Positions 11,650 to 22,110 are shown, numbered from the stretch's first letter. The stretch is DNA of 64,000 nucleotides from Dolomedes plantarius (GCA_907164885.2 OU015496.1:139906685-139970684); one strand, 5' to 3'. Made by a program: numbers and translations. The notes: generated by a model not told the origin, from the sequence alone.

Positions 11650-11935
11650 CTTTAATATTATCTATAAGTGCTGCAAAGAATATTAATATTATCTATAAGA
11701 GCTGAAAAAAAATATTTAATATTGTAAGTGCCATAAGGAATATTTAATATTATTATAAGTGCTGAAAAGAATATCAATATTATCTATAAGAGTTGTAAAA
11801 AATATTTAATATTATAAGTGTTGTAAAGAATATTTAATATTATCTATATAAGCTGTAAAGAATATTAATATTATCTATAAGAGCTGTAAAAAATATTTAA
11901 TATTATAAGTGCTGTAAAGAATATTTTCTTCATAG
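11650..11935. repeat. Minisatellite of 'AATATTATxTATAAGxGCTGTAAAG' type units
   Basis: About nine imperfect units of roughly 28-36 bp, built from TTTAATATTA, TAAGTGCTG or TAAGAGCTG, and AAAGAATAT. The units alternate in a higher-order pattern of two or three types. It sits directly upstream of a (TA)n tract. Confidence 0.85.
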
Positions 11936-11972
11936 CACTTTATCGGGATGATCAGATTAAAGCACCTTGTTA

Positions 11973-11975
<3 letters not shown>

Positions 11976-12037
<62 letters not shown>
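11976..12037. repeat. (TA)n microsatellite
   Basis: A pure TA tract of about 62 bp. Confidence 0.96.
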
Positions 12038-12041
<4 letters not shown>

Positions 12042-12273
12042 TATTGAAAATTAACATGTGTAAAAATTATTTTATTATTATTTTGTTACTAGTGTTATTG
12101 AGAAAACAGAAAATCTATTGTTACGTGAGCATCATATTTGTCATTGTGACAATAAGATCATAATTAATTTCTAAATGAAAATAAATATGAGTAAGAAAAA
12201 TTGCAGTTATTTTGATAAAAGCGAGACTTAGGAACTTTCAAAATTGAAATATTCATAAACTCTACTGTAACTA

Positions 12274-13684
12274 CACTGCTGGCCACCCAAATTGCAACAC
12301 CAAGAAAGAAAAGAGATATCACAACAAAATTTATTTTGTAGATAACATGTTGACCAAGTATCAAATGATTAAATTTATAGACTTCTGTGAAGTGTGGTTC
12401 CTGCCAAAATCAGTAGCCAGAGTAGCCGCCATTTTTGGAGATCACCGCTGCCACACGCCTCGGCATTGATTCAAAGAGACTTTGGATGAGTTCTTGGGGT
12501 ACAGCAGACCAAGCAGCTTCCACACGTTGCCAAAGTTGATCTGCTGTGGCAGCTGGGGATGGAATCTGGGTCAATCGTAGAGCAACCATGGACCACATGT
12601 TTTCTATCGACAAAAGATCCGGAGAGAGAGGCGGCCAGGGAAGCAATTCAATCTGGCGATTGACGAAGAACAGTTGAACAATGCGTGCCACGTGTGGTCG
12701 TGCATTATCCTGTTGAAATATGGCTGTGGGCAAGCCCTGAAGGTAAGGAAGGACAACTGGCTCCAACACCTCGGAGATGTAGCGCTGGCTGTTTAAAGTA
12801 CCGGCAATGCGTACTAGAGGTGTGCGAGAGTGATATCCAATACCGCCCCATACCATAACACCCGGTGCAGGACCAGTGTGGCGGTGCATAACGCAGCTGT
12901 TCAGCATCCTCTCTTCACGGTGTCTCCAGACTCGAATGCGACCATCGTGATGTTGCAGACAGAAGCGTGACTCGTCAGTAAAGACAATTTCATTCCATTC
13001 TGCCGTCCACATCCTTCTGTCATCGCACCATTGGCGGCGGAGACGTCTGTGGTTCTGCGTCAAGGGTAGACAAAGCAACGGACGTCTTGCGGGCAGACCA
13101 CTCTGCTGTAAACGGCGTCGAATGGTACGCGCAGACACTGGATGATGCGTTACAGACTGCATGTGCTGTGCTATGGTTCGTGATGTGACTGAGCGATCCG
13201 TCATTGCCATGCGCACAATTTGCCTGTCATCACGTGAAGTGGTGAGCTGAGGTGGATGCGATCGAACACGCCGGTCTGTCGTACCCTCCTGCATCCAACG
13301 ATCACATATCCGCATTACAGTTGTTTGGTTTCGTCCAACACGACTACCGATTGCCCTGAAAGATAATCCACAATCTCGGTAGGCCACTATCTTTCCTCTG
13401 TCGAACTCGGATACTTGATCAAAAGATGATCGCTGTTTTCGACGAGGCATAATTGATCGTTTTTTTTTAAAAAAACCACAAGAAAAACACAATTGCCGAA
13501 CTTGAAATCGTCGAAATCTCCAAGCCTTAAATAGCGCTTTGAAGTGGCGCCACAGGCGCTCGTGATGTGCGTCTGCGTTGAAATTCTAATCATTTGCATA
13601 TCTCATCTCCGCTAATGCATGTTGTAAATTTCATGTTATTTGCATGTTTCCTTCAGGGTGTTGCATTTACAGTGGCCAGCAGTG
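12274..13684 (-). mobile_element. Tc1-like transposon, 1411 bp, apparently complete
   Basis: The ends are CACTGCTGGCCAC...TTGCAACACC and its inverted counterpart, flanked by TA on both sides (12272-12273, 13685-13686). The single transposase frame is open from start to stop. A sister copy in the opposite orientation lies at 25304-26712 inside the spätzle intron. The two differ by scattered substitutions only, so both are fairly recent insertions. Confidence 0.95.
12410..13450 (-). CDS. Tc1-family transposase, intact 346 aa
   Basis: A DDE/D transposase that binds the element's inverted repeats and catalyses cut-and-paste transposition in the nucleus. I chose the ATG of MPRRKQRSSF because the sister copy and the usual family length (about 345 aa) start there; an in-frame ATG 14 codons upstream is also open. 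Residues about 10-60 form the N-terminal helix-turn-helix (FDRGKIVAYRDCGLSFRAIG), followed by a second DNA-binding segment with RRRLQQSG. Catalytic residues are visible at D159 (TDESRF), D248 (QQDNARPH) and E283 (SIENMW), giving the classic DD34E spacing. One change stands out: SPDLSPIEN of the family reads SPDLLSIEN here. No stop or frameshift is present, so the protein could be active if expressed. The gene belongs to the mobile element and not to the host. Confidence 0.93.
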   Translation of the reverse strand: MPRRKQRSSFDQVSEFDRGKIVAYRDCGLSFRAIGSRVGRNQTTVMRICDRWMQEGTTDRRVRSHPPQLTTSRDDRQIVRMAMTDRSVTSRTIAQHMQSVTHHPVSARTIRRRLQQSGLPARRPLLCLPLTQNHRRLRRQWCDDRRMWTAEWNEIVFTDESRFCLQHHDGRIRVWRHREERMLNSCVMHRHTGPAPGVMVWGGIGYHSRTPLVRIAGTLNSQRYISEVLEPVVLPYLQGLPTAIFQQDNARPHVARIVQLFFVNRQIELLPWPPLSPDLLSIENMWSMVALRLTQIPSPAATADQLWQRVEAAWSAVPQELIQSLFESMPRRVAAVISKNGGYSGY

Positions 13685-13689
13685 TATTA

Positions 13690-14315
13690 AATAATCTCTA
13701 ATAAGTATTATTAAGAGAAAAACTGATTATCAATTATATCGAAGATTTTTGAATCCTCATTATGTAACAATGAAAAAAAGGTATCCACATTTTATAAAAG
13801 GCGAAAAATGTGTGGATTTCTCGAAAAGGAGAAAAAAAAAAAAAAAAAAAAATATTTATTTTATAATAGCCTAAAGCAGCTATGCGTAATCTTTTTTTGA
13901 CTGCGACCCACTTTCTTTCAATAAAAAAATCACTCGACACTCCATGAAAATTTTTAGTAGAAGGATTATTTTTATTAGGAAAATGTCAATAAAAAATATA
14001 TGAAAGAAATATGCCAATTTTGACGAATAATTTTAACAATCAATGACCTGTAGATTTCGGGTTTATATTTCTGTGGTGTTATGGCAGATGTTGATATGTC
14101 CTAAAAATTCAATTTTATGTTTTAAGGTTGCTATGTACAAAGGAAAAAATCGTATTTCCCTTTTACTCTTCTTGCAGACTCTTGTGGTGGGAGGAGTCCA
14201 GTTGACAGTTCGAGAATTCCACCCCCCTTAGGATTGACATTTTGAGGGATTGTAATGGCTTTCTCTCTATTGAGGGGTTAAGCACTGCCCCCCCCCAATT
14301 TTTTATTTAAAATAT
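13690..14315. other. Non-coding stretch with possible decayed hAT end
   Basis: A poly-A run (13831-13850) and a short segment at about 13875-13915 (CAGCTATGCGTAATC, then GACTGCGACCCAC) that resembles a hAT terminus. I could not find a partner end. No gene is visible. Confidence 0.3.
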
Positions 14316-14317
14316 AT

Positions 14318-14667
14318 TTTTGTCAACTATTGACAGGTACATAAATGCTGATAATCAAATAAAATTGGCATTGTCAGATAGCCTGAACTTTTCTGCAAAA
14401 CGCTACAGGATTCATTTTATAAATTTCGTCCACCGAAGGAATTTATGAGCGTTTAAAACACACTATACCAGATATTTCCCCGAATAATTTAAATTTTAAA
14501 ATATTGATTGCATTTAAAAAAAATTAAAAATGTACACAAATGTAAAATTTCTTTCTCTATGACGGAGCACAATTTTAAAAAAAAATCTTTGAATCCAAGT
14601 CGGCAATCTGTGGACAAAATTTCTCCATAAGTTAACATTGAGGTGAGCGAATCCAATGGGGTTAGTA
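14318..14667 (+). repeat. Palindromic MITE, copy B
   Basis: The interior matches copy A (5098-5477) over most of its length. The right end is complete: GTTAACATTGAGGTGAGCG, then AATCCAATGGGGTTAGTA. The left end is cut off and starts around the word TACATAAATGCTGATAATC. Both copies lie in the same orientation. Confidence 0.65.
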
Positions 14668-15329
14668 CAATGGGGTTAGTACATGGGGTAGCAGCCTTAA
14701 GTTGGTATGTCACACTTAAAATTGGTTTCTTAATATAGCAAAAGCTGATATGTGGAATTATGAAATAATACTAAGTTATCCGTATTGGCAAATACTGTTA
14801 TGTATAAAAGAGTTTTTTCTCAACCCTCCCCCAAATTTTAATCCCTAATTGAAAATTTTCATTGAAGATTAGCCATATGCTTGAGGTTGAATATAAGTAT
14901 ATCTAAAGAATATTTGGATTGAAAAACTTAATTCGGCGATTTTATATTTCACAACATAAGTTACTTTTTTAATTTGCCGAAAACACGAAAAAAATGACAA
15001 ATCAACATCTGCTATAACGCCATAGATTTACTTTACATAAAGCTAAGTATCCACTTGTGACAAAACAGTCTCGATGGTGGTCTTGAGACGAGACTCACAA
15101 ATGGATAAGCGCCTGAGAGCAGTCTCGGAGACAATCACGTGCAAGAAATATCAGAGACTGCACCTGTCACAAGAGGACATGCTCATTCCTGCTCTCGTGA
15201 CTTAGTAGTCTTCAGTCTTCCGTCATTGTTGGAAGATTTTTTGTCAGAGCTGAGACTTGATTTCATTCTTTTAATTTAATTTTTATTTTTATTCCGCAAT
15301 AAATATAAATCGGTAAATAATTTTTCAAA

Positions 15330-15458
15330 ATGAGTGAAAAGAAGGTTGTACCAGATGAAAGAGAGTGGACTGATGATGAAGTGTTGGAGTTAATCCATCT
15401 TTATGAGGAACAGGAGTTTTTATGGAACGTGAAACAAATGATACAGGGATCGCGATAA
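15330..15458 (+). pseudogene. MADF/Myb-like protein fragment of PIF/Harbinger
   Basis: The ATG opens a 42-codon frame with REWTDDEVLELIHLYEEQEFLW followed by NVK, the first helices of a MADF/SANT-like domain (W, then LI-LYE, then LW in the expected spacing). It then meets TAA at 15456-15458. In autonomous PIF/Harbinger elements this second protein helps the transposase bind DNA. The remaining domain is lost, so it is not functional. Confidence 0.65.
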
Positions 15459-15623
15459 AAAAAGGTGCATGTTCGAAGAATTTGCGACAAAATAATAACT
15501 AAAGTATTAATTTGTTTTTATTATAAAATTAAGCTGAAGGAAAAGATCTATTCATAAAAAAGAAAAAAATAGCTAAAATATGTAGCGAGACTCTACTGTA
15601 CTTGAATATTCGCTTGAATATGC

Positions 15624-15851
15624 TTACTTGACATCACGTAATTTTGTATCTTGCTTGACAATCTGGTGTTTTACTAAATTTAGAAGCAGTTCAAATTGAA
15701 CTGCAGACATCCGAATAAAATTTCTGAACTGTTGTGCATCTTCCAACCGCTGCTCATTCACGAGTGTTAAACAAGCTCCGAATTCATTTCGTCGATCCAC
15801 CCATTTTCTTACCCAATGCTCCTTTTTTTCACTTGCCGCTTTTTCACAGTT
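15624..15851 (-). pseudogene. PIF/Harbinger transposase, N-terminal remnant
   Basis: A 75-codon open stretch on the minus strand reads EKKEHWVRKWVDRRNEFGA, then LEDAQQFRNFIRMS, then QFELLLNLV, and ends KLRDVK before TAA. The order 'WVR-W--RR-E-GA', 'LED---FRN--RM', 'QF--LL-LV' is the standard N-terminal region of Harbinger/nuclease HARBI1-like transposases. The upstream start is lost behind a stop codon (15852-15854), and everything after the first ~75 residues is missing. HARBI1-like proteins normally run to about 350-400 residues. Confidence 0.75.
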
Positions 15852-16111
15852 TTATACGAAATTATAAAAGCTAGGGCCTGACGCGAATCAGTTTGGAAAG
15901 AAAAGATAAAAATAAACAAATTGCGATCAAATCACACAACTGACTGCGAGTTGACTCTCAAATCGACACGAAATGTTCCTGGTCACGAGACTGCAGTGAC
16001 TGTCGAGTCTCACGAAACTGTCTCGAGAGCGTACGTGATCTCAAATGGACAACACCCTGAGACTAATCTCGAGACTTTCTCTCGAGATTTTCTCTCAAGT
16101 GAACACTTAGC

Positions 16112-16425
16112 ATAATAACGATTAAAAAATGTCTGACTTACCTCCTGTACATGTTTTTGGAAAATCTCACGTGACTAAAACTTCATATTTAAATATTAAT
16201 ACATAATTGTATTTCATTCAGGTAAAAATTAACAAAAATTTTAACAAAGCAGGATTTCAAAATGATAAGCTTCGTGTTCAGATTGAATTATTGGCCCTGA
16301 AAGGGGTATACATTTAGAAAAAAAAATTTAAACGAAACCCTTTCTATTTTAGTCCAAAAAAAGTAAATACATTTTTGCTGATGGAGTTTTAATTATAAAA
16401 CTGTTTGATACCTTATTTCACAATA
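16112..16425. other. Spacer between Harbinger and Helitron elements
   Basis: Nothing recognisable. Confidence 0.4.
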
Positions 16426-17114
16426 TCCATATATATAAAACAGTTCCGTAACTGACTGACTGACTTACAGACAACCCACAGACCAAACCGCTGGACCTAA
16501 AGAGCTGAAATTTTGCATGGCGATTCTTCTTATAGTGTAGGGGTGCACTAAGAAAGATTTTTGAAAAATTCTTAGATTTTTTCAAATTAAATTTTTAAGC
16601 TGTTTTTGTAACTTTTATAAAGTTTGCATTTAAAATAATAATTTGAGGGTTATAAAATTTATATCACGAGAAAGATCATAAAAATTCCTTTAAAATGAAA
16701 TCTTTATTGAATCTTTACCTCTATTTTCTGATTTTTGGTGAAGTTTTAAAGATTAAATTTTAGAATTTAATTTATTAAATTATGATCACGTGATTTCTTT
16801 TTCTGGTACGTACTTTAAATTAATTTATCATCACTTGCATAACAACGAAATAGACAAAAAAAAATCATTTTTTATCTTGCTAATGCGACAGACGATTGGC
16901 CATTATCCAAAAAAAATATTAAAATACAGTAAAAGATATGTTCCTCAAACTGTACTATATTCTTTAGATGTTCTATTAGATTTAATTTAGATTTTTTTCT
17001 TCTACAGTATTTTGTCTATAAAAATATCCCTTACAATTTTTTTATAAATATATATATATATATTTTTTTTTACATCAATTGCATACATTGATCGTTGCAT
17101 TTATTATAAATATA

Positions 17115-19361
17115 CAGTGGACGCTCGTTAATTCGAACTCGGTTAAATCGAACTTTCGGTTAATTCGAACTAATCTAAAGGCCCCGAAAAACTTGTATTG
17201 GAATTAATGTTAAAAATATCTCATTAAATCGAACTAAATTTTTATCACTTCGGTTAATTCGAACTAAAAATTTGACAAAAAAAATTCTTTTTCCTCGTTT
17301 AACGAAGAAAATACACGCTGTATTTATTATTTTGTGTGTCAAAATGATCTGTATTTCTTTTCTGTGTAAAGAGGCATATGCCTGCATTTCTAGACTATTG
17401 CATTTCCGCTAAACGTTAGTGGCTATTGTCCTTCTTATTAACGGACAAAGCGATTTTCCGTTATTTGTACCGATTTTCTTAGAATTTCAGAAAAACCAGT
17501 CTTTACTACAGATTCTAGGGAGCTGCGTCAGTTATGCCTGCAGTGCAGAGAAGTTAATGTGCTTCCTCAGTGTGTGGTGTGAACGTGTAAAAATTCAGGA
17601 TGTCTACACGTGAAAAGTACAAAACCCTAACTTTGGAGACAAAGGTAGAAATTTTAAAGAAAGTAGAGAATGGCGAATGTATAACAAAGTTAGCAGCTGA
17701 CTATGAAATTAAAAAAAGATACCTTGTCAACTTATTTGAAAAACAAGTAGTCAATTTTAGATTGATGGAAAAAATCAAAATTTGCTAGAGGAAGGAAACG
17801 CATGAGAAATGCGTCCAAGAAAATCTAGAAAAGGCTCTACTGCTATGGTTCCAGGATGTTATATCTCGAAATTTTCCGATAAATGGACCCCTAGTGCATA
17901 CGAAGGCTGATGAATTGGCAAGTCGAATGGGCATTGAAGATTTTAAATACAGTGATGGATGGCTTTCTTGAATTTAGTCAATGCACAATATCTCTTATCA
18001 AACTGTATGTGGCCAAAGCTCTGATGTAAACGAAGACGTATGCACTAATTTCGGTAGGAAACTGCCAGGGCTTTTCTCTACTTACCTGCCGAAATATATT
18101 TTTAATGAGGAAAAACTGCATTTTTTTATAAATTTCCTCCGAATAAGACATTACATTTTAAAGGGGATGCTTGTGTAGGAGGTAAAAGCAGTAAAGAGAG
18201 GATTACAGCTTTAGTTTGTGCTAATATGGATGGGAGCGAAAAGCTTAAATTATTAGTGATTGGAAAGTCCAAGAATCCACGAAGTCTTAAAGGAATTAAA
18301 ACACTGCCTGTTGATTATTTTTCCTATACAAAAGCATGGATGACACAAGACATCTTCAGTAACTGGTTAAAAGGATTAGATAAGCAGTTTTCGAGGCAAA
18401 AGTGTAAAATTATCTTATTTGTGGATAACGCAACCTGCCACAATAACCTTCCAGAACTGAGTTCCATACAGGTTGAATATTTACCACCAAACACAACTGC
18501 GAAGCTTCAAGCAGTGGATCATGGAATCATCCATAATCTTAAAACAAATTATCGTAAGAAACTCTTAAAAAAAATCATTTTTTCTTTAGATTGTGGTGAA
18601 AATCACGACATTACTCTGCTGACAGCTATAAATGATCTATACGCCGCATGAGATGATGTTAAAGAAAGTACAATTAGTAATTGCTTTCGTCATGCTAACT
18701 TTATGTACGCCGCAGAGAACAATCCTATCGAAGAATGTGACGATATTTATAGAGATTTTTCTGAATTCAAAAAAATTTAACTGTTATAACGTTACTTTTT
18801 CTGAATATATAAGGGTAGATGAAGACGTGGAAGTCTGTGGAAAACTGAGCGACGATGACAAAATAAAAACTATCCGAGAAGATGAAATAGAAGAGACCTT
18901 ATCGAAATCAGAAGAGAATGCAGACACTGTGAAGCGTCCTAATGATCAAGCCATAATAGACTCTGTTAAAACTCTGAAAGCATTTATTCAGATAGAACCT
19001 TCCTCTGAAAATGAATTGAAATGTTCACTTCAAATCGAGAAGCTGGCTGAACAATATAGGCATCAGAAACAAAACCAAACATTCATTTTACAGTTTTTCC
19101 CAAAAGTGTTATTCATATTTTTAATTAAAGTTTACTTTCTACTGCATATCATCTGCTTCATTTTATGATTAAGGTAAGCCTGTATTGCTTTTTAATATGT
19201 TAAATTTTAGATAACATAGTATAAAATATTTTCTGGGGTTATACATACAAGGAGATTTTTCTTCTTCAGTGATACACGTTTAAAGTTATATATTTTCTCT
19301 TAACATCGGATAATTCGAACTTTTTTTTGAGAACCTTTGAGTTCGAATTAACGAGCGTCCA

Positions 19362-19364
<3 letters not shown>
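17115..19364 (+). mobile_element. pogo/Tigger-like transposon, 2250 bp, inactive
   Basis: The left end CAGTGGACGCTCGTTAATTC continues GAACTC and is matched by its reverse complement at the right end. TA lies on each side. It carries a degraded jerky/Tigger-type transposase. It inserted into an older Helitron copy, which gives the relative age. Confidence 0.93.
17600..19168 (+). pseudogene. Tigger/pogo-family transposase, multiply broken
   Basis: Segments appear in the order expected for a CENP-B/jerky-like transposase. The N-terminal pipsqueak-type HTH begins at 17600 (KYKTLTLETKVEILKKVENG). A Tc5-type HTH follows at about 17800-17970 (LLWFQDVISRNFPI, then KADELASRMG), broken by stops. The DDE domain starts near 18100 across a frameshift and continues from 18226 with FVDNATCH (second Asp) and YLPPNTTAKLQAVDHGII (third Asp region). 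An acidic C-terminal part is open at 18632-19168. Several frameshifts and stops separate these pieces, so it is dead. Confidence 0.9.

Positions 19365-19433
<69 letters not shown>
19365..19433. repeat. (TA)n microsatellite at pogo right flank
   Basis: The TA target duplication of the pogo element is continuous with a ~68-bp pure TA tract. Confidence 0.95.
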
Positions 19434-19436
<3 letters not shown>

Positions 19437-19509
19437 GCATTAATTACATACATTGACCGTTGTATTTAATTGGAATGTACTCCGTAGCGAAGTGCGGGTT
19501 TTCAGCTAG

Positions 19510-20012
19510 TATATCATATATTTTTTAACACAAGAAAAAATAAAAATATTAAAAATACGAAATTATAAAAAAATTTAAGCATATTTTTAAATTACATAAT
19601 TCGATAAGATATAAGTTGATTTCAAACTATTTGCAACCCCTCCATTTTTTTTGGCCACCCACCATCACTGTCCTAAAGAACGACGAATAAGTCTCATGAT
19701 TGCCATAACAATTTTACCCTAATTTCATAGCCTCTTACCTCTAACTTTGACAACTGGCGGTCCCTGAAAGCAACTCCTAAAACCGTCTGTGGCAAAATCG
19801 AAAAGTGGTTCAGTGGTAAATTCAAAGAATAATCAAATAATCAGATGGACGGCTAAACATTACAAATAATTTTAATAACACACAAAATAAATGGCGAATA
19901 TAAGGGTTAAAAACCTAATCAAGAATACGAGCATAGCTCGTTCGAAATAGGACCTATCGTCCCGTATCAAATTCTTATTCTATCTAGTTCGAATCATAAT
20001 CTAAACCTAATA
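19510..20012. other. Non-coding spacer
   Basis: No exon or classifiable repeat seen. Confidence 0.4.
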
Positions 20013-20154
20013 CAGGGTGTTTCATATTGAATGGGACAAAAAGAATAGCATAGTACAAATTCTGTAATTGATTTATTTAGCCAAAACAAATTAATTCTGA
20101 AGCTACAATTATACAAGTTTTATCTGGCAACAGTGGAAAATCTTCCGGTTACGG

Positions 20155-20975
20155 CAGTGGTTCTCAAACTGTGCGCCCGGGAGCACTGGTGCGCCCCAGA
20201 GCTTTTTCAGGTGCGCTCCGTAGTATTCCTAAAAAATCTATTCAGATATGAAAAGCAAATGTATATACTAAGTTACTATATTATACCATTTCTTTACGAA
20301 TACTCGGCTTGTTTCATTGCGACATTATTATGATAGTTATAAGTTACTTTTCTTGCAACTAGCTTCCGATCAGCAAATTTTTTACGCATTTAAAACACGC
20401 TACAAACGTGGCTGGAACGGCACGTTAAAACTGGCACTAGCTTTCGTCACGTGGTAACTGGCAGTGTTGCATAACAGGCGTTGGTGAGTGGGCGTGTCGT
20501 GTCTTGTGAACTGCCGTCAAGAGTAAACGTATTGTGTCTTTTACAACATTCAGAATAATTTCCGTTGATATAATTGTGTTTCTTAAGAATAATTCACCCA
20601 TAAAAATGGATAAGTTTCTTAAAAAGAAGCGTGACATTGATGAATGTAATCCTGAAAGTGAGCAAACCTCAAATGTGGAAAATTGTTCTAGTTAGATGGC
20701 AAAATCGCGACCGACTCGTAAATACGATGCGAGTTATTTAAGCCTTGGCTTTTCTTGGACCGAAAATGTTGATAAACCGCAGCCAGTATGTTTAGTTTCT
20801 GGACTAAAAATGTTAAATGAATCAATGCTCCCTAGTAAACTTGGTAAACATTTGAAAAGTAAACAGTCTCATTTACAAGGCAAACCCACAAGTTATTTTA
20901 AGAGAATGTCCGAACAGCAAAGAAATGTTGATTCTTTTAAAAGTTCAATGACTGTTTCTGATAAAGCTCAAATTG
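20155..20975 (+). mobile_element. hAT element 5' fragment
   Basis: It starts with CAGTGGTTCTCAAACTGTGC, a canonical hAT terminus, and includes the start of a ZBED5-like transposase. The 3' terminus and an 8-bp target duplication are missing, because the hAT sequence stops abruptly where mariner coding begins. It was therefore joined by rearrangement or deletion and does not represent a simple intact insertion. Confidence 0.75.
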
Positions 20976-21097
20976 CTCAAACTGTGTGGCATGTGTTACG
21001 GAAACGTCTAAAATTCCGGCCATACACCTTTCAGATGGTGCAGGCGTTAAAACCTTCCGACAAACCGTTGCATAAAGCTTTCTGTGGGAATTTGTAA
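20606..21097 (+). pseudogene. Chimeric hAT-mariner reading frame
   Basis: The hAT part begins at the ATG of MDKFLKKKRDID and meets a TAG (20694-20696 region), then continues in frame from MAKSRPTRKYDASYLSLGF to about KAQIAQT. This is the N terminus and BED zinc finger of a ZBED5/SCAND3-like hAT transposase. The finger is damaged: CLVS replaces C-x2-C, and the last His is Gln in KSKQ. The same open frame then passes directly into VLRKRLKFRPYTFQMVQAL and KPSDKPLHKAFC, a segment typical of mariner-type transposases between the DNA-binding and catalytic domains. So 134 codons (20696-21097) encode two superfamilies fused. No catalytic domain is present. It is most likely a relic; expression is unknown. 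Confidence 0.75.
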
Positions 21098-21147
21098 GAT
21101 AAGCTGGAAGTAGGTGGTATCGCGAACAGATTTGTGATTTTTTCCTA

Positions 21148-21345
21148 TGGGGTTTTGTTAAAGACAAAGTGTTCGTGCTCCCATTTCCCCAGGACTTGCA
21201 GCAACTGAAGCAGCGGATAACTGAAGTGCTCGAATAATTAACAAAGAATATTCTATCACGAGTGTGGCAGGAACTGGAATACCGCATAGATATTTTCCAT
21301 GCCACCGGAGGGGCACACATAGAACATCTACAGAAACTTGGATAA
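21148..21345 (+). pseudogene. Mariner-type transposase C-terminal remnant
   Basis: The frame reads WGFVKDKVFVLPFPQDL, then LQQLKQRITEVLE, a stop (21235-21237), then RVWQELEYRIDIFHATGGAH followed by IEHL and TAA at 21343-21345. This is the usual C-terminal end of the insect/arachnid mariner-like transposases with 'WG-vKd-V' and 'vW-EL-yRidi-r-T-GaHIEHL'. The region between the chimeric frame above and this piece (the DDE core) is missing. Confidence 0.8.
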
Positions 21346-21441
21346 CTACAGTTTCACTGTAAATTTGATTTATCAAAATAAAGTAATTACAGCGTTCATA
21401 GGAATGTTTTCTTTTTGTCCCATTCAATATGAAACATCCTG

Positions 21442-21760
21442 TATATTTGAGGTAGAGAGGGTACGAGATCATCTCAGTCAAGCAGTGCCACCAAACGTCG
21501 TCTATAATCATTTAAGCACAGCAGCGCTACCTAACTGAAACTTTCTCAACACCGTCTCTCGGCTCAGCTCTCCAAAGGTGCACTATTATGTTAAAGTGGA
21601 AAGAAATGCCCCCTTTAAGATTTCAATATTTCGTTGATTTTAAGAGTGCTTCTCAAGCATCCCTAACGCCCAAAATTCTGTCTGGCTGTTTCTCTTTTCC
21701 CTTCCCCCAAATACGTCCCAATATGGGACGGGTGATGTTGAGAAATTCAGAATTCGTTTT
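21442..21760. other. Non-coding spacer
   Basis: No exon or repeat I can name. Confidence 0.35.
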
Positions 21761-21762
21761 CT

Positions 21763-22110
21763 AAGGATCTTGTTGTTGTTTCTAATGCCCCCTGGCCAGA
21801 AGTATTCCAGACCAGTCCAGGCTAGCGGGTTGAGGGGTGCGGCTCCGGTTTATAATGGCACCACAATGGTCGGAGACCGATTTAGACAGGTGCCACCTCC
21901 ATTTTGACCGAGCACGCACACGGGCGGCATCTGAGGGGGACGTACTCTCTCCCACCCTTTCTTACCTCATAGAGGGACTTTTGCTCTACTGATTTAAGAT
22001 GCCCATATCCGGCCTAGACACGGAGGTATTTAATGGCGCTTGTCGGGATTCGATCCGAGCACCCTCTGCACCCAAAATCGACGCGCTACCACTAGGTTAC
22101 CTCTGGCTCT
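21763..22110 (-). repeat. tRNA-derived SINE, full-length-like copy
   Basis: On the minus strand the head reads GCCAGAGGTAACCTAGTGG, then TAGCGCG (A-box region), and about 45 bases later GGATCGAATCC (B box). A GC-rich unrelated body follows. Copies or fragments of the same family lie at 9965-10036 and about 1990-2115, and the head is closely related to that of the SINE at 48502. It would be transcribed by RNA polymerase III and mobilised by a partner LINE. Confidence 0.75.

Larger units (their letters stand above)
15042..16111. mobile_element. PIF/Harbinger transposon, internally deleted
   Basis: Inverted ends GCTAAGTATCCACTTG (left) and the reverse complement of GCTAAGTGTTCACTTG (right) are followed by subterminal arrays of GAGACT/CTCGAGA words on both sides. 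It holds remains of both genes expected of this superfamily: a MADF/Myb-like DNA-binding protein (+) and the N terminus of the transposase (-), arranged convergently. The DDE core is missing. The exact end and target duplication (normally 3 bp) are not certain. Confidence 0.75.
16426..19509 (+). mobile_element. Non-autonomous Helitron, split by a pogo element
   Basis: Helitron-type ends: the 5' end starts TCCATATATATAAAAC after an A, and the 3' end is TTCAGCTAG followed by T, with a short stem (CCGTA/TGCGG around GCGAAG) just upstream. These fit the rule 'A|TC...hairpin...CTAG|T'. A second, uninterrupted copy lies at 60250-60961 and aligns along its whole length. In this copy the pogo/Tigger element 17115-19364 and a TA expansion separate the 5' part (16426-17114) from the 3' part (about 19434-19509). 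It has no Rep/helicase coding. Confidence 0.75.
20013..21441 (+). mobile_element. Mariner/Tc1-superfamily element carrying a hAT fragment
   Basis: The left end CAGGGTGTTTCATATTGAAT continues GGGAC and has an almost exact inverted match at the right end. TA flanks both sides (20011-20012, 21442-21443). Interior pieces belong to two unrelated superfamilies: a hAT 5' end with BED-finger coding (20155 to about 20975) and a mariner-type transposase N-terminal segment and C terminus (about 20975-21345). The DDE core is deleted. Confidence 0.85.
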
